A DNA stretch of 64,000 nucleotides from Oceanicella sp. SM1341 (GTDB taxonomy: Bacteria; Pseudomonadota; Alphaproteobacteria; Rhodobacterales; Rhodobacteraceae), in the NCBI RefSeq assembly GCF_003448965.1, contig NZ_QRGC01000025.1:1-64000 (forward strand), written 5' to 3'. Made by a program: the position numbers and the translations under genes. The notes under the pieces are model-generated. The model ran no database searches. It was not told the DNA's origin and saw nothing but the letters and a program-made list of their open reading frames with translations. Position 1 is the first letter of the stretch. Each line of letters starts with the position of its first letter. Positions 44,700 through 52,749 of this stretch are shown here, piece after piece.

Positions 44700-45400
44700 T
44701 CCGGCGCTCCGGGAGCGGCGAAGAGGATCTCCGGCGCGGCCATCAGCGCCTCGGCCGCGGCGGCGGCATCGCTGCCCGCCGGCGCCTCGGCGCGCCAGAC
44801 ACCGCCCTCGGAGGGGCCGTCGGCCAGGGTGAGGCCACGCGCGGCGAGCAGGCGCCCGAGCGCTGCGGCCGACAGCCCCGGCACCGGCTGGAACAGCACC
44901 ACGGCGGCCGCGGTGTCCGGGCTGGTGAGGGTGCGGAAGCCGGCATCGCGCCGGGCGGCATCCTGCGGCGGCAGGACGAGAAGCGCCACCAGCGCCGCGG
45001 CGGCCATCCCGCCGGCCAGCCCCGCGCGACCGCGCAGGGTGCCGAACAGCGCACCCGGCCGGACGCGCCGGCGCCGGGCGGCGGGGCGGCGGGCGACGGC
45101 CGCCTCCCGCATCGCGGCCCCGGCCGCAGCCTCGGCCTCCGCCTCTGCCTCTGCCTCGATGCGCGCGCGCAGGGTCGCGAAGCTGCGCTCCGGCACGCCC
45201 CGCGCGCCCTCGAGCATGCAGACCTGCGCCGCGAGCCCGAGCTGGCGCTCGATCTCCCGCGCACAGTCCGCGCAGCCCTCGGCGTGGCGTTCCACCGCCT
45301 GCGCCTCCTCCCGCGGCAGCGTGCCGTTCACGTACCAGGGGATCAGCGCGCCGATCTCGCCGTGACGTTCCGGGCTCTCGATCATCCGACTGTCAGCCAA
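44696..45400 (-). CDS. Transmembrane anti-sigma factor with zinc-finger (zf-HC2) N-terminus
   Basis: 234 residues. The N-terminal HxxxCxxC site is H39/C43/C46 (RHAEGCADCAREIE), preceded by IPWYVNGTLPREEA, both typical of ECF anti-sigma domains. One membrane helix (GLAGGMAAAALVALLVL) lies about residues 130-150, followed by an ~85-residue periplasmic domain with alternating strands. The start overlaps the sigma-factor stop by 8 bp. It should bind and inhibit the ECF sigma factor until an envelope signal triggers release, possibly through the downstream protease. Confidence 0.88.
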   Translation of the reverse strand: MADSRMIESPERHGEIGALIPWYVNGTLPREEAQAVERHAEGCADCAREIERQLGLAAQVCMLEGARGVPERSFATLRARIEAEAEAEAEAAAGAAMREAAVARRPAARRRRVRPGALFGTLRGRAGLAGGMAAAALVALLVLPPQDAARRDAGFRTLTSPDTAAAVVLFQPVPGLSAAALGRLLAARGLTLADGPSEGGVWRAEAPAGSDAAAAAEALMAAPEILFAAPGAPD

Positions 45401-45992
45401 GGGCCATCTCCATTGCTTGCGACCCGTCGTCCGCCAGCAGCTCGCGCAGGCGGCGCCGCGCGGTCATCATCCGCGTCTTCACGGTTCCCACCGGGCATTC
45501 CATGATGTCGGCGATCTCCGTGTAAAGATATCCGTTGAAGTAGGTCAGCTCCACCACGGCGCGCAGCTCGGGCTTCAGCCGCTCCAGTGCGCCGGCGAGA
45601 TCGTGGCGCAGGATCACCGCCTCGGCGCCCTCGCCCGCGTCGCCCACCAGCCCCTCGTCGAGCTCCACGTCGCCCCGGCGCCGGCCGGATTTCTCGCGCG
45701 CCTTGAGCGCCATGCGATAGGCGATGCCGAAGATCCAGGTCGAGACCTTCGAGCGCCCCTCGAAGCGCCCCGCCGTGCGCCAGACGGTCATCAGCGCGTC
45801 GTTGGCGATCTCCTCCGCCACGTCGTGGCTGTCCACGATGCGGGCCGCGAAGCGCATGATCCGGGCGAAGTAGCGCCTGTGGAACTGCTCGAACGCGTCC
45901 ATGTCTCCTGCCGCGATCGCCGCCAGCAGATCCGTGTCCGGGGTGAGGGACAGCTCGTCGGGTGCCGTTCGTATCCGTCTGATGTTGGACAT
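45393..45992 (-). CDS. ECF-family RNA polymerase sigma factor
   Basis: 199 residues from MSNIRRIRTAPDELS. Region 2 spans ~35-100 (RRYFARIMRFAARIVDSHDV, EEIANDALMTVWRTAGRFEG, KVSTWIFGIAYRMAL). Region 4 spans ~135-190 (ELRAVVELTYFNGYLYTEIA, CPVGTVKTRMMTARRRL). The frame continues upstream, but that sequence is Pro/Arg-rich shadow, and the Met at 45992 fits family length. It is cotranscribed with its anti-sigma factor. A CGAACCTTTT element at 46042-46051 on the minus strand, about 50 bp upstream, could be part of an autoregulated promoter. Confidence 0.93.
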   Translation of the reverse strand: MSNIRRIRTAPDELSLTPDTDLLAAIAAGDMDAFEQFHRRYFARIMRFAARIVDSHDVAEEIANDALMTVWRTAGRFEGRSKVSTWIFGIAYRMALKAREKSGRRRGDVELDEGLVGDAGEGAEAVILRHDLAGALERLKPELRAVVELTYFNGYLYTEIADIMECPVGTVKTRMMTARRRLRELLADDGSQAMEMALG

Positions 45993-46483
45993 TCCGCCGC
46001 TCGCCTTTCCAGCTTCAGGTTTGAGTTGCGCGGACCCCGCAAAAGGTTCGCTGGAAGGTCTGTCGAATGTGTCGATCGCCTGGTTCAAAACTTTGCTCCG
46101 TGAATGTCCGGTTCGGGCAGGCGGGCCCCGGGGGCCCGGCGGAAAGGGAGCGGTCGGCAGGCGGTCCGCCGTCCCTGTCGCCCCCGGGCCTGCGCGCGGG
46201 CGGCGGGCAGGTACCCCCCGGCCCGGTGCCCGCGCGCCCGAGAACTCTCCGGCCCGGGGTGTTCCGTAGCGCGGCGGCATGGTGGGCAGCGTTGTCGCCA
46301 CCGTTGTAGCGAGCGTTGTTTCTCGCCCGGGAGGCGAGTTGTCCGGGCCAGGCTCGCGCGCCGGGCCGGGCGGGGCGACGGTGGCGGAGGCGGAAGGCCG
46401 AACCTTCCCCCGCCCCGACGGCACCTACCGCCGGGGCGCGGAGCAGATGCGCCGCCGGACGCACGCGGAAGGGGCCGGGACCA
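45993..46483. promoter_or_regulatory. Upstream region of the sigma-factor operon
   Basis: About 490 bp without a convincing gene. It contains the minus-strand CGAACCTTTT at 46042-46051 and a plus-strand CCGAACCTTCCCC at 46398-46410, similar to each other and to elements upstream of two T6SS-locus genes. A minus-strand GAACC-N16-CGACA arrangement near 46065-46090 is a weak ECF promoter candidate. Short AGCGTTGT direct repeats lie near 46288-46320. Confidence 0.4.
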
Positions 46484-46884
46484 TGGCCGGGAAGATCATC
46501 GAAACCATCGGGTGCCCCGCCGACATGCCGGGCATCGCGCAGAGCCCGGCGCCCTGCTCCGCGACCGCGCGAACGGCCGGCGCGGCGGCGCGCCCGCCCT
46601 CCGGGAAGAGACCGGCCGGCCCGGACCGCGGGACCCGTGACGGGCGTGCCGGAGAACGACATCCGCCACGGCCGGTGCCTCCGCCCGCCGTTGCGCCCCC
46701 TTCCCCCTCCGCCGAGGAGACCGACATGACGCATCCCCTGACATCCGCGCCCGAAGCGGCGCTGCCGACGTGGCGCCGCGCCCGGCCGCAGCGCCGGCCA
46801 TCGCCGTTGCCGGCGCGTCCGCCCGCCCGACGGGGCGGCGCGAGGCGCAGGGCGGCCCCGCCGCCGCCGGAGACAGGGCGATGA
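46484..46884 (+). CDS. Possible small protein coupled to the M15-like peptidase gene
   Basis: An open frame of 133 residues from MAGKIIETIGCPADMPGIA, with GGAAGGGG 8 nt upstream, and a second internal ATG at 46726 with a perfect GAGGAG site that would give a 52-residue product. The stop overlaps the next start as ATGA (46881-46884), which favours translation. Against it, the C-terminal half is Arg/Pro/Ala-rich, as expected from a shadow frame in such GC-rich DNA. It may be a coupling leader peptide rather than a functional protein. Confidence 0.3.
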
Positions 46885-47690
46885 GGGTTCTGCCGGCTGT
46901 GCTCGTCGCGCTTGCCATCGCGGCGACGCCGGTGATCTGGAGCCTCGCGCGATCGCGGCTTGCCCCCTCGCACGCCCCGGCGCCGGCCGCCACGGCAGCG
47001 GCGGAGCTGGAGGAGCTGCGCGCCGGGCTCGCCGCGCTCGGCGCGCGCGTGGCGGCGCTGGAGGCGCGCCCCGCTCCGGGCCCGGCCCCCGAGCCGCGCC
47101 GCCCGGCCGAGGAGGCGAATGCCGCCGCCTCGGACAGCCTGCAGGACGCGTTCGCCCAGGTGGTGCTCATCGCCGACCGGCGCTCGGCCAACGCGGGGTT
47201 GAGCGTGGCCAGCCCCGCCTTTCTCGCCGGGCTCCTCGGCCCGCCGCGCGAGGAGCTCACCGACGTGTGCAGCGTCGCCACCAACGCGCGGCTGACGGGG
47301 CTGCTCGCCACAGAGAACGTCGGCCCCATCGAGGCGCGGCTGGTGCAGCCCGCGCTGGTCTCGCTGCGGCAGGTGTTCGCGAACGTGCAGGTGTTCGAGC
47401 CCGAGCTCTACGCCCGCATCCGCAGCGCGGGCTCGCTCTGCGTGCGCCGGGTGCGCGGCTCGGAGGACGCCGCCTCGGCGCACGCCTACGGGCTCGCGGT
47501 CGACATCAACATCGACGGCATGCTCGACGAGCTGGCCGACGGCAAGACCCAGCTCGGCCTCATCCTGCTGGCGGATTTCTTCCGCAAGGAGGGGTGGATC
47601 TGGGGCGCGGGCTTCAGCCGGGAGGACTCGATGCATTTCGAGGTGAGCCGCGAGAAGCTCGAGCAATGGCGCCGGCTGGGGCTGATCTGA
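46881..47690 (+). CDS. M15/VanY-like D-Ala-D-Ala carboxypeptidase or extensin-like protein
   Basis: 269 residues. The N-terminal signal anchor is RVLPAVLVALAIAATPVIW, then a short coiled coil (~40-63), then a C-terminal peptidase domain. The zinc-site pattern of M15/extensin-like domains is present: SAHAYGLAVDINID with His201 and Asp208, and MHFEVS with His252. CSVATNARLTGLL and SLCVRRV suggest a disulphide. It probably acts on peptide cross-links of periplasmic peptidoglycan. The next gene to the right is convergent (10-bp gap). The substrate is inferred from the fold type only. Confidence 0.75.
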   Translation: MRVLPAVLVALAIAATPVIWSLARSRLAPSHAPAPAATAAAELEELRAGLAALGARVAALEARPAPGPAPEPRRPAEEANAAASDSLQDAFAQVVLIADRRSANAGLSVASPAFLAGLLGPPREELTDVCSVATNARLTGLLATENVGPIEARLVQPALVSLRQVFANVQVFEPELYARIRSAGSLCVRRVRGSEDAASAHAYGLAVDINIDGMLDELADGKTQLGLILLADFFRKEGWIWGAGFSREDSMHFEVSREKLEQWRRLGLI

Positions 47691-47699
47691 GCGCCTGCC

Positions 47700-48368
47700 T
47701 CAGCCCGCGCGCGGCCGCTCCAGCCCCGCGACCACCCGCGCCGTGTCGGTGAGCGCGCCGAAGATGCCGTCCTCCACCGTGATCATGTGCAGGGCGGCCT
47801 CGTGGGCATAGGCGTCGCCGCTCGCGCAGGCATCGGCCACGGTGAGGCACTGGAAGTTGCGGTCGCAGGCCTCGCGCAGGGTGCCCTGCACGCAGACATC
47901 GGTGGTGCAGCCGGAGAAGATCAGGTGGGTGATGCCCTGCGCGCCGAGCACGTGTTCGAGCTCGGTATGGGTGAAGGCGCCGTTGGCGGTCTTGTCGATG
48001 ATGATGTCGCCGGGGCGCACGTCGATCTCGGGCGCGATGGCGAAGCCGGGGCTGCCGCGCAGCAGCACGTCGGTGCCGGCGAGCCCGGCGCGGGCCCGCC
48101 GCCATTTCTCGTAGGCGGTCATGTCGGCGAGGTCGGCGCGGTAGCCCTGCCGGGTGTGGATGATGCGGATCCCGGCGGCGCGGCAGGCCGCGATCAGCCG
48201 GCCGACCGCCGGCAGGATGGCGCGCAGCCGGGCCGGGTCGTAGCCCTTCCGGGCGAAGTAGCCCTCGGGCGAGAGGAAGTCTTGCTGCATGTCGATGACG
48301 AGCAGCGCGGTCGCCGCCGGCAACAGCCGCCCGTCATAGGGCCAGTCGAAGGGCCTTGCGCTGATCAT
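47700..48368 (-). CDS. Cysteine hydrolase of the isochorismatase family
   Basis: 222 residues. The catalytic triad is in place: Asp26 (LVIDMQQDFLSPEGYF), Lys126 (IIDKTANGAFTHTEL) and Cys159 (FSGCTTDVCVQGTLREA). Such enzymes hydrolyse amides (biuret, N-carbamoyl compounds, nicotinamide) or isochorismate; the GYxPxRLR and FARKGYD region resembles biuret/carbamoyl amidases, but I cannot fix the substrate. The start at MISARPF (48368) is preferred over an upstream extension. It sits 98 bp downstream of the LysR gene in the same orientation and may be cotranscribed with it. Confidence 0.85.
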   Translation of the reverse strand: MISARPFDWPYDGRLLPAATALLVIDMQQDFLSPEGYFARKGYDPARLRAILPAVGRLIAACRAAGIRIIHTRQGYRADLADMTAYEKWRRARAGLAGTDVLLRGSPGFAIAPEIDVRPGDIIIDKTANGAFTHTELEHVLGAQGITHLIFSGCTTDVCVQGTLREACDRNFQCLTVADACASGDAYAHEAALHMITVEDGIFGALTDTARVVAGLERPRAG

Positions 48369-48466
48369 GTCACCCCCTGCCTGCGCTGCGCTTCCCCCCG
48401 TGCTCCGCGGCGGGTGCCCCATGGAGCCTCAGCGCGCGGCGGAAGGCCAGCGCTTTCGGCGCGCCC

Positions 48467-49381
48467 TCACGGCCCGGCGGCGCGGCCCGGGCCGGCGGCG
48501 GCCATGTCGGCGTCGGCCTCCAGCGCGCTCAGCAGCCAGGCGGCGAACTCGGCCATGGCCCGGCTGCGGGCCCGCTCGGAGGGCCAGGTGAGGTAGTAGC
48601 CCCCCGCGTCGATCTCGGTGCCGAAGGGCCGCACCAGCCGGCCTTCGGCCAGGGCGCGCGAGAACATCGCGACCGGCAGGATCGCCACGCCCGCCCCCTC
48701 GGCCGCGAGCTCGGCGAGGGCGATGGAGGAGTCGAACACCGGCCCGGTGAGCGGCGGGCAGGCCACCCCCGCCCGGGCGAACCAGCGCGGCCATTCATCG
48801 GCGCGGTAGCTGCGCAGCAGCACCTCGCGGGCCAGCTCCGCCGGCTGGCGCAGCCGCGCCCCCGTCCCCGGCGCGCAGAGCGGCGCGAAGGGGGTGCGCG
48901 CCAGCGGCAGCGCCTCCAGCCCCGGCCAGCGCCCGGCCCCGAAGCGGATCGCCATGTCGAGCCCCTCGCGCGCGATCTCCACCCGGTTGTTGTGCGTGGA
49001 CAGGCGCAGGTCGATCATCGGGCAGGCGCGGCGGAAGGCGGCGAGCCGCGGCACCAGCCAGCCCACCGCGAAGGTGGTCACCACGCCGAGCTTGAGCACC
49101 TCGATGTTGTGCCGCCCCGAGATGCGCTCGAGCGCCCGGGCCATGGCGTCGAACCCCTGCTCGAGCACCGGGAACAGCGCCTGGCCCTCGTCGGTGGGCA
49201 CCAGCCCCGCGGAGGTGCGCAGGAAGAGCCGCGTGCCCAGCAGGTCCTCCAGCCGCGCGACCTGGTGGCTTACCGCCGCCTGGGTGACACGCAGCTCGAT
49301 CGCCGCGCGGGTGAAACTGCCCTGCCGCATCGCCACCTCGAACACGCGCAGCGCGTTCAGGGGTATGTCCGGTCGGTCCAT
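48467..49381 (-). CDS. LysR-family regulator (AmpR/GcvA-like), divergent to a beta-lactamase
   Basis: 304 residues from MDRPDIPLNALRVFEVAMRQ. The winged HTH reads SFTRAAIELRVTQAAVSHQV, LEDLLGTRLFLRTSAGLVPT. The effector domain begins LKLGVVTTFAVGWLVPRLAA, a pattern shared by the AmpR/GcvA branch. The adjacent divergent class A beta-lactamase makes an AmpR-like role likely, possibly sensing muropeptides. The very long upstream frame is shadow; the true start at 49381 faces a TTGTC-N9-GACAA dyad in the 180-bp intergenic region. Confidence 0.9.
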   Translation of the reverse strand: MDRPDIPLNALRVFEVAMRQGSFTRAAIELRVTQAAVSHQVARLEDLLGTRLFLRTSAGLVPTDEGQALFPVLEQGFDAMARALERISGRHNIEVLKLGVVTTFAVGWLVPRLAAFRRACPMIDLRLSTHNNRVEIAREGLDMAIRFGAGRWPGLEALPLARTPFAPLCAPGTGARLRQPAELAREVLLRSYRADEWPRWFARAGVACPPLTGPVFDSSIALAELAAEGAGVAILPVAMFSRALAEGRLVRPFGTEIDAGGYYLTWPSERARSRAMAEFAAWLLSALEADADMAAAGPGRAAGP

Positions 49382-49415
49382 GCCCAATACCTCAGCTAAT
49401 GGCACGCCTGATGAT

Positions 49416-49434
49416 TTGTCGTCTGTTCGGACAA
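49416..49434. promoter_or_regulatory. Putative LysR operator in the beta-lactamase/LysR intergenic region
   Basis: The dyad TTGTC-N9-GACAA contains a T-N11-A type core and is followed at once by TATAAC (49435-49440), which could be the -10 of the rightward beta-lactamase promoter. No good -35 is present, consistent with activator dependence. The position, about 35 bp upstream of the LysR start and 130 bp upstream of the lactamase start, fits a shared regulatory site. Confidence 0.5.
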
Positions 49435-49561
49435 TATAACGTTCGCTATGGAATTTGCATGGCATCAACGGATGCCAGGGATGCAACCCCGCCGGACAGG
49501 GGCCCTCCCGGCCGCGCGACACCCGCACGGCCGCCCCGCCGGCACAGACACGGAACCACAG

Positions 49562-50446
49562 ATGCACTCGATCCTTCACGGCCTGCCGCGCCTCGCGGCG
49601 GGGCTCGCCCTCGGCTGTTCCCTCTCCTTCGCCGCCATGGCCGGCGAGGCGGAGCGCCGTCTCGACGACACGGTGCGCCGCATCGAGCAGAGCCTCGGCG
49701 CGCGGGTGGGCCTCATGGTCCGCGACACCGGCTCGCGGCGCGAATGGAGCCACCGCGCCGCCGAGCGCTTCGCGATGAACAGCACGATGAAGGTGCCGCT
49801 CTGCGCCGCCGTGCTGCATGCGGCGGAAGCGGGCGCGCTCGACCTCGACACGCCGCTCGACATCGCGCAGGAAGACATGCTGGAGTACGCGCCGGTGGCA
49901 GCCCGGCACGTGGGCGGCAGCCTGCCGGTGCGCGACCTCTGCCTCGCGGCCCTCGACATGAGCGACAACACCGCCACCAACCTGCTGATCGACCATCTCG
50001 GCGGCCCGCAGGAGATCACCGCCTTCCTGCGCGGCATCGGCGACGAGGCGAGCCGCGCCGACCGCCGCGAGCCCGGGCTCAACGACGTCCCCCCCGGCGA
50101 CGAGCGCGACACCACCACGCCGCAGGCGATGGCGGGCACGCTCGAGGCCCTGTTGCTGGGCGAGGCGCTCGGCGCCGGGGCGCGCGAGCAGCTCCTCGCC
50201 TGGATGACCCCCGGCAGCGTGACCGGCAAGCTGATGCGCGCCGCCGTGCCCGAGGGCTGGGTGGTGGCCGACAAGTCCGGCAGCGGCAGCACCACGCGCA
50301 ACCTCGTGGGCCTCGTGATGCCGCCCGCGCGCGCGCCGGTGGTCTTCGCCATCTTCCTCTCCGGCGCCGAGGCCGATTTCGCCACGCGGGACAAGGCGGT
50401 GGCCGAGATCTCCGCCGCGGTGGCAGCCCTCGTCGACGCCCAGTGA
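49562..50446 (+). CDS. Class A beta-lactamase
   Basis: 294 residues with a signal peptide (LAAGLALGCSLSFAAMAGEA). Active-site motifs: S74-T-M-K77 (SxxK), S134-D-N136 (SDN), E170-P-G-L-N174 (omega-loop ExxLN, general base Glu) and K238-S-G240 where most family members have KTG. It should hydrolyse penicillins and perhaps cephalosporins in the periplasm by the serine acyl-enzyme route. It is divergent from a LysR/AmpR-like gene, suggesting induction. The start at 49562 has only a weak GGAAC ribosome site; the upstream extension in this frame is not signal-like. It appears intact and probably chromosomal, with no mobile element beside it. Confidence 0.93.
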   Translation: MHSILHGLPRLAAGLALGCSLSFAAMAGEAERRLDDTVRRIEQSLGARVGLMVRDTGSRREWSHRAAERFAMNSTMKVPLCAAVLHAAEAGALDLDTPLDIAQEDMLEYAPVAARHVGGSLPVRDLCLAALDMSDNTATNLLIDHLGGPQEITAFLRGIGDEASRADRREPGLNDVPPGDERDTTTPQAMAGTLEALLLGEALGAGAREQLLAWMTPGSVTGKLMRAAVPEGWVVADKSGSGSTTRNLVGLVMPPARAPVVFAIFLSGAEADFATRDKAVAEISAAVAALVDAQ

Positions 50447-50510
50447 GCCGCAGCCGGCGGGGCAGGCACCCCGCCGGCTCGCCCCGGATTTCCGCTTCCG
50501 GCCGGAACGA

Positions 50511-50560
50511 ACATTAGATGTCTTAGGTTCTTGACACAAACTTAGGCATCTAAGTAATGT
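50511..50560 (+). promoter_or_regulatory. Promoter and MarR-type operators of the phthalate-like operon
   Basis: A consensus -35 TTGACA at 50531-50536 is flanked by two related elements: TTAGATGTCTTAG (50514-50526) and CTTAGGCATCTAAG (50541-50554), an inverted repeat with arms CTTAG/CTAAG sitting between -35 and -10. The core TAGATGTCT recurs exactly at 58232-58240 in front of the TRAP operon. The placement predicts repression by steric block, most simply by the MarR protein encoded at 57613-58146. Confidence 0.75.
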
Positions 50561-50615
50561 GACGGCAACAGGCGCGCCCCCGAAGGCCGCGCCGCAGAGG
50601 AGGAAACGATCCGGC

Positions 50616-51554
50616 ATGGAACACATGACCATGCGCGTCGTGCGGCGGCGCGCGCTCACCAGCCATATCTGCGAATTCACCCTGGCCCCGGCCGAGGGCG
50701 GCGCCCTGCCCGCCTTCACCCCCGGCGCGCATGTCACCGTGCAGACCCCCTCGGGCGCGATGCGGCGCTACTCGCTCGTGAACGACGGCACCGCGCCGGA
50801 GGTCTACGTGATCGCGGTCAAGCGCGAGCTCGCCTCGCGCGGGGGCTCCGCCTCGATGCACGAGGCGGCGCAGGAGGGCACCGAGCTGATGGTCGAGCCG
50901 CCGGAAAACACCTTCGCGCTGCGCGAGGCGCGCGAGTACCTGCTCATCGCCGGCGGCATCGGGGTGACCCCGATCTATGCCATGGCGCAGCATCTCGAGC
51001 GGCTGGGCAAGCCCTTCCGGGTGATCTACTGCAGCCGCTCCCGCGCCGACACCGCCTATGTCGAGGACATGGAGCAGGCCTTCGGCGACCGGCTCACCCT
51101 GCACCACGACGACGGCGACCCCGCCCGCGCCTATGATTTCTGGGATCATTTCGAGGAGCAGAAGGACCTGCATGTCTACTGCTGCGGGCCCCAGCCCCTG
51201 ATGGAGGAGATCGATGCCGTCTCCGGCCACTGGCCGGAGGGGCGGGTGAACTTCGAGGATTTCAAGCCCGTGGAGGTGGTGCGCGCCGATGACACCGCCT
51301 TTGACGTGGTGCTCTCGCGGCAGGAGCGGCGTGTGAGCGTGCCGCAGGACCGCTCCATCCTCGAGGCGCTGCGCGACGCGGGCCTGAAGACGGTGAGTTC
51401 CTGCGAGAGCGGCACCTGCGGCACCTGCAAGACCCGGCTGATCTCCGGCACGCCGGACCACCGCGACATGGTGCTGATGGACGAGGAGAAATCCGATTTC
51501 ATCATGATCTGCGTCTCGCGGGCGAAGGAGGGTGAGCTTGTCCTCGATCTCTGA
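50616..51554 (+). CDS. Class IA oxygenase reductase (phthalate dioxygenase reductase/VanB type)
   Basis: 312 residues. The flavin-binding barrel has RRYSL (51-54 region), the NAD domain has GGIGVTP (113-119), and the C-terminal plant-type ferredoxin holds [2Fe-2S] cysteines 263, 268, 271 and 299 (SCESGTCGTC, MICVS). This FMN-NAD-ferredoxin order is that of Pht2/OphA1 and VanB reductases, which pass electrons to a Rieske oxygenase; the partner is probably the one encoded at 61293-62573. It is the first gene of the operon, with AGGAGGAA upstream, and it overlaps the next gene by 23 bp. Confidence 0.9.
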   Translation: MEHMTMRVVRRRALTSHICEFTLAPAEGGALPAFTPGAHVTVQTPSGAMRRYSLVNDGTAPEVYVIAVKRELASRGGSASMHEAAQEGTELMVEPPENTFALREAREYLLIAGGIGVTPIYAMAQHLERLGKPFRVIYCSRSRADTAYVEDMEQAFGDRLTLHHDDGDPARAYDFWDHFEEQKDLHVYCCGPQPLMEEIDAVSGHWPEGRVNFEDFKPVEVVRADDTAFDVVLSRQERRVSVPQDRSILEALRDAGLKTVSSCESGTCGTCKTRLISGTPDHRDMVLMDEEKSDFIMICVSRAKEGELVLDL

Positions 51555-52749
51555 GCCCGTGCGGCTGGGCGTGGTCGGGCTGGGCCGCGCCTTCATGCTC
51601 ACCCTGCCCGCCTTCCGCGACCCGCGCCTGCGCCTGGTGGCCGCCGCCGCCCCACGACCCGAGAGCCGTGCCGCCTTCGAGGCCGAGTTCGGCGGCCGGG
51701 CCCATGCCACGGTCGAGGCGCTCGCCGCCGACCCCGAGGTGGAGGCGGTCTACGTCGCCACCCCGCACCAGATGCACGCCGAGCATGTGCAGCTGCTGGC
51801 GCGCGCCGGCAAGCACGTGCTGGTGGACAAGCCGCTGGCGGTCTCGCTCGAGGACGCCGACCGGATGGTGGCCGCGGCGGCGGCGGGCGGCGTGCAGCTC
51901 ATCGTCGGGCCGAGCCACAGTTTCGACGCGCCCGTGGCCCTCGCCCGCCGGCTGATCGACAGCGGCGCACTGGGGCGGGTGCGCATGGTGCAGGCCTTCA
52001 ACTACACCGATTTCCTCTACCGCCCCCGGCGGCCGGAGGAGCTGCGCACCGAGGAGGGCGGCGGCGTGCTGTTCAGCCAGGGCGTGCACCAGGTCGACAT
52101 CGTGCGCCTGCTCTGCGGCGGCGAGGCGCTGCAGGTGAGCGCGATGACCGGCGCCTGGGACCCCGCCCGCCCGACCGAGGGCGCCTATTCGGCGCTGGTC
52201 TCGTTCCGCGGCGGCGCCTTCGCCAGCCTCACCTACTCGGGCTATGCACATTTCGACAGCGACATCTGGATGGACGGGGTGGGCGAGCTGGGCGCGAAGA
52301 AGGCGCCGGAGGCCTATGGCCGGGCACGCCGCGCGCTCGAGGGGCTCGACGCAAGCGCCGAGGCCGCGCTGAAATCCACCCGCACCTACGGCACCGCCGG
52401 CGCCCTGCCCGAGCCCGGCCACCACGAGCATTTCGGCCCCGTGCTGGTGCTGTGCGACCGCGCGGACCTGCGCCTCACGCCGGATGGCGTGGAGATCTCC
52501 GGCGATTTCGAGCGCCGCTTCGAGCCCGCGCCGCTCATCGGCCACCCGCGCCGCACCGTGGTCGACGCGCTCGTGGCCGCGGTGCGCGAGGGCCGGGCCC
52601 CGGCCCAGACCGGCGCCTGGGGCCGCGCCAGCCTCGAGCTGTGCCACGCCATCCTGCGCTCGGCCGACACCGGCGCCCCCGTTCCGCTTACCCGCCAGTG
52701 CCGCCCCGGCGCCACCGGCACCCCGATGCATGAGGAGATCCACCCGTGA
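51532..52749 (+). CDS. Gfo/Idh/MocA-family dehydrogenase (phthalate cis-dihydrodiol dehydrogenase-like)
   Basis: 405 residues. The Rossmann start is RLGVVGLGRAFMLTLPAF, then VYVATPHQMHAEHV, the DKPLA motif (VLVDKPLAVSLEDA) and the catalytic-region GVHQVDIVRLLCGG. Pht4/OphB dehydrogenases that oxidise cis-4,5-dihydrodiol of phthalate belong to this family. Its place between the oxygenase reductase and a dihydroxyphthalate decarboxylase-like gene supports that role. The start overlaps the reductase; its stop overlaps the next gene (GTGA). The exact ring substrate is not proven by sequence. Confidence 0.82.
   Translation: MSLSSISEPVRLGVVGLGRAFMLTLPAFRDPRLRLVAAAAPRPESRAAFEAEFGGRAHATVEALAADPEVEAVYVATPHQMHAEHVQLLARAGKHVLVDKPLAVSLEDADRMVAAAAAGGVQLIVGPSHSFDAPVALARRLIDSGALGRVRMVQAFNYTDFLYRPRRPEELRTEEGGGVLFSQGVHQVDIVRLLCGGEALQVSAMTGAWDPARPTEGAYSALVSFRGGAFASLTYSGYAHFDSDIWMDGVGELGAKKAPEAYGRARRALEGLDASAEAALKSTRTYGTAGALPEPGHHEHFGPVLVLCDRADLRLTPDGVEISGDFERRFEPAPLIGHPRRTVVDALVAAVREGRAPAQTGAWGRASLELCHAILRSADTGAPVPLTRQCRPGATGTPMHEEIHP

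Noticed and set aside
45993-46424. In-frame N-terminal extension of the ECF sigma factor
   Set aside because: The added 144 residues are Pro/Arg/Gly-rich and unlike any sigma region. The Met at 45992 gives normal ECF length.
46425-47666. A 413-residue minus-strand frame over the M15-like gene
   Set aside because: Its composition is shadow-like, and the plus-strand frame carries a signal anchor and the zinc-site motifs.
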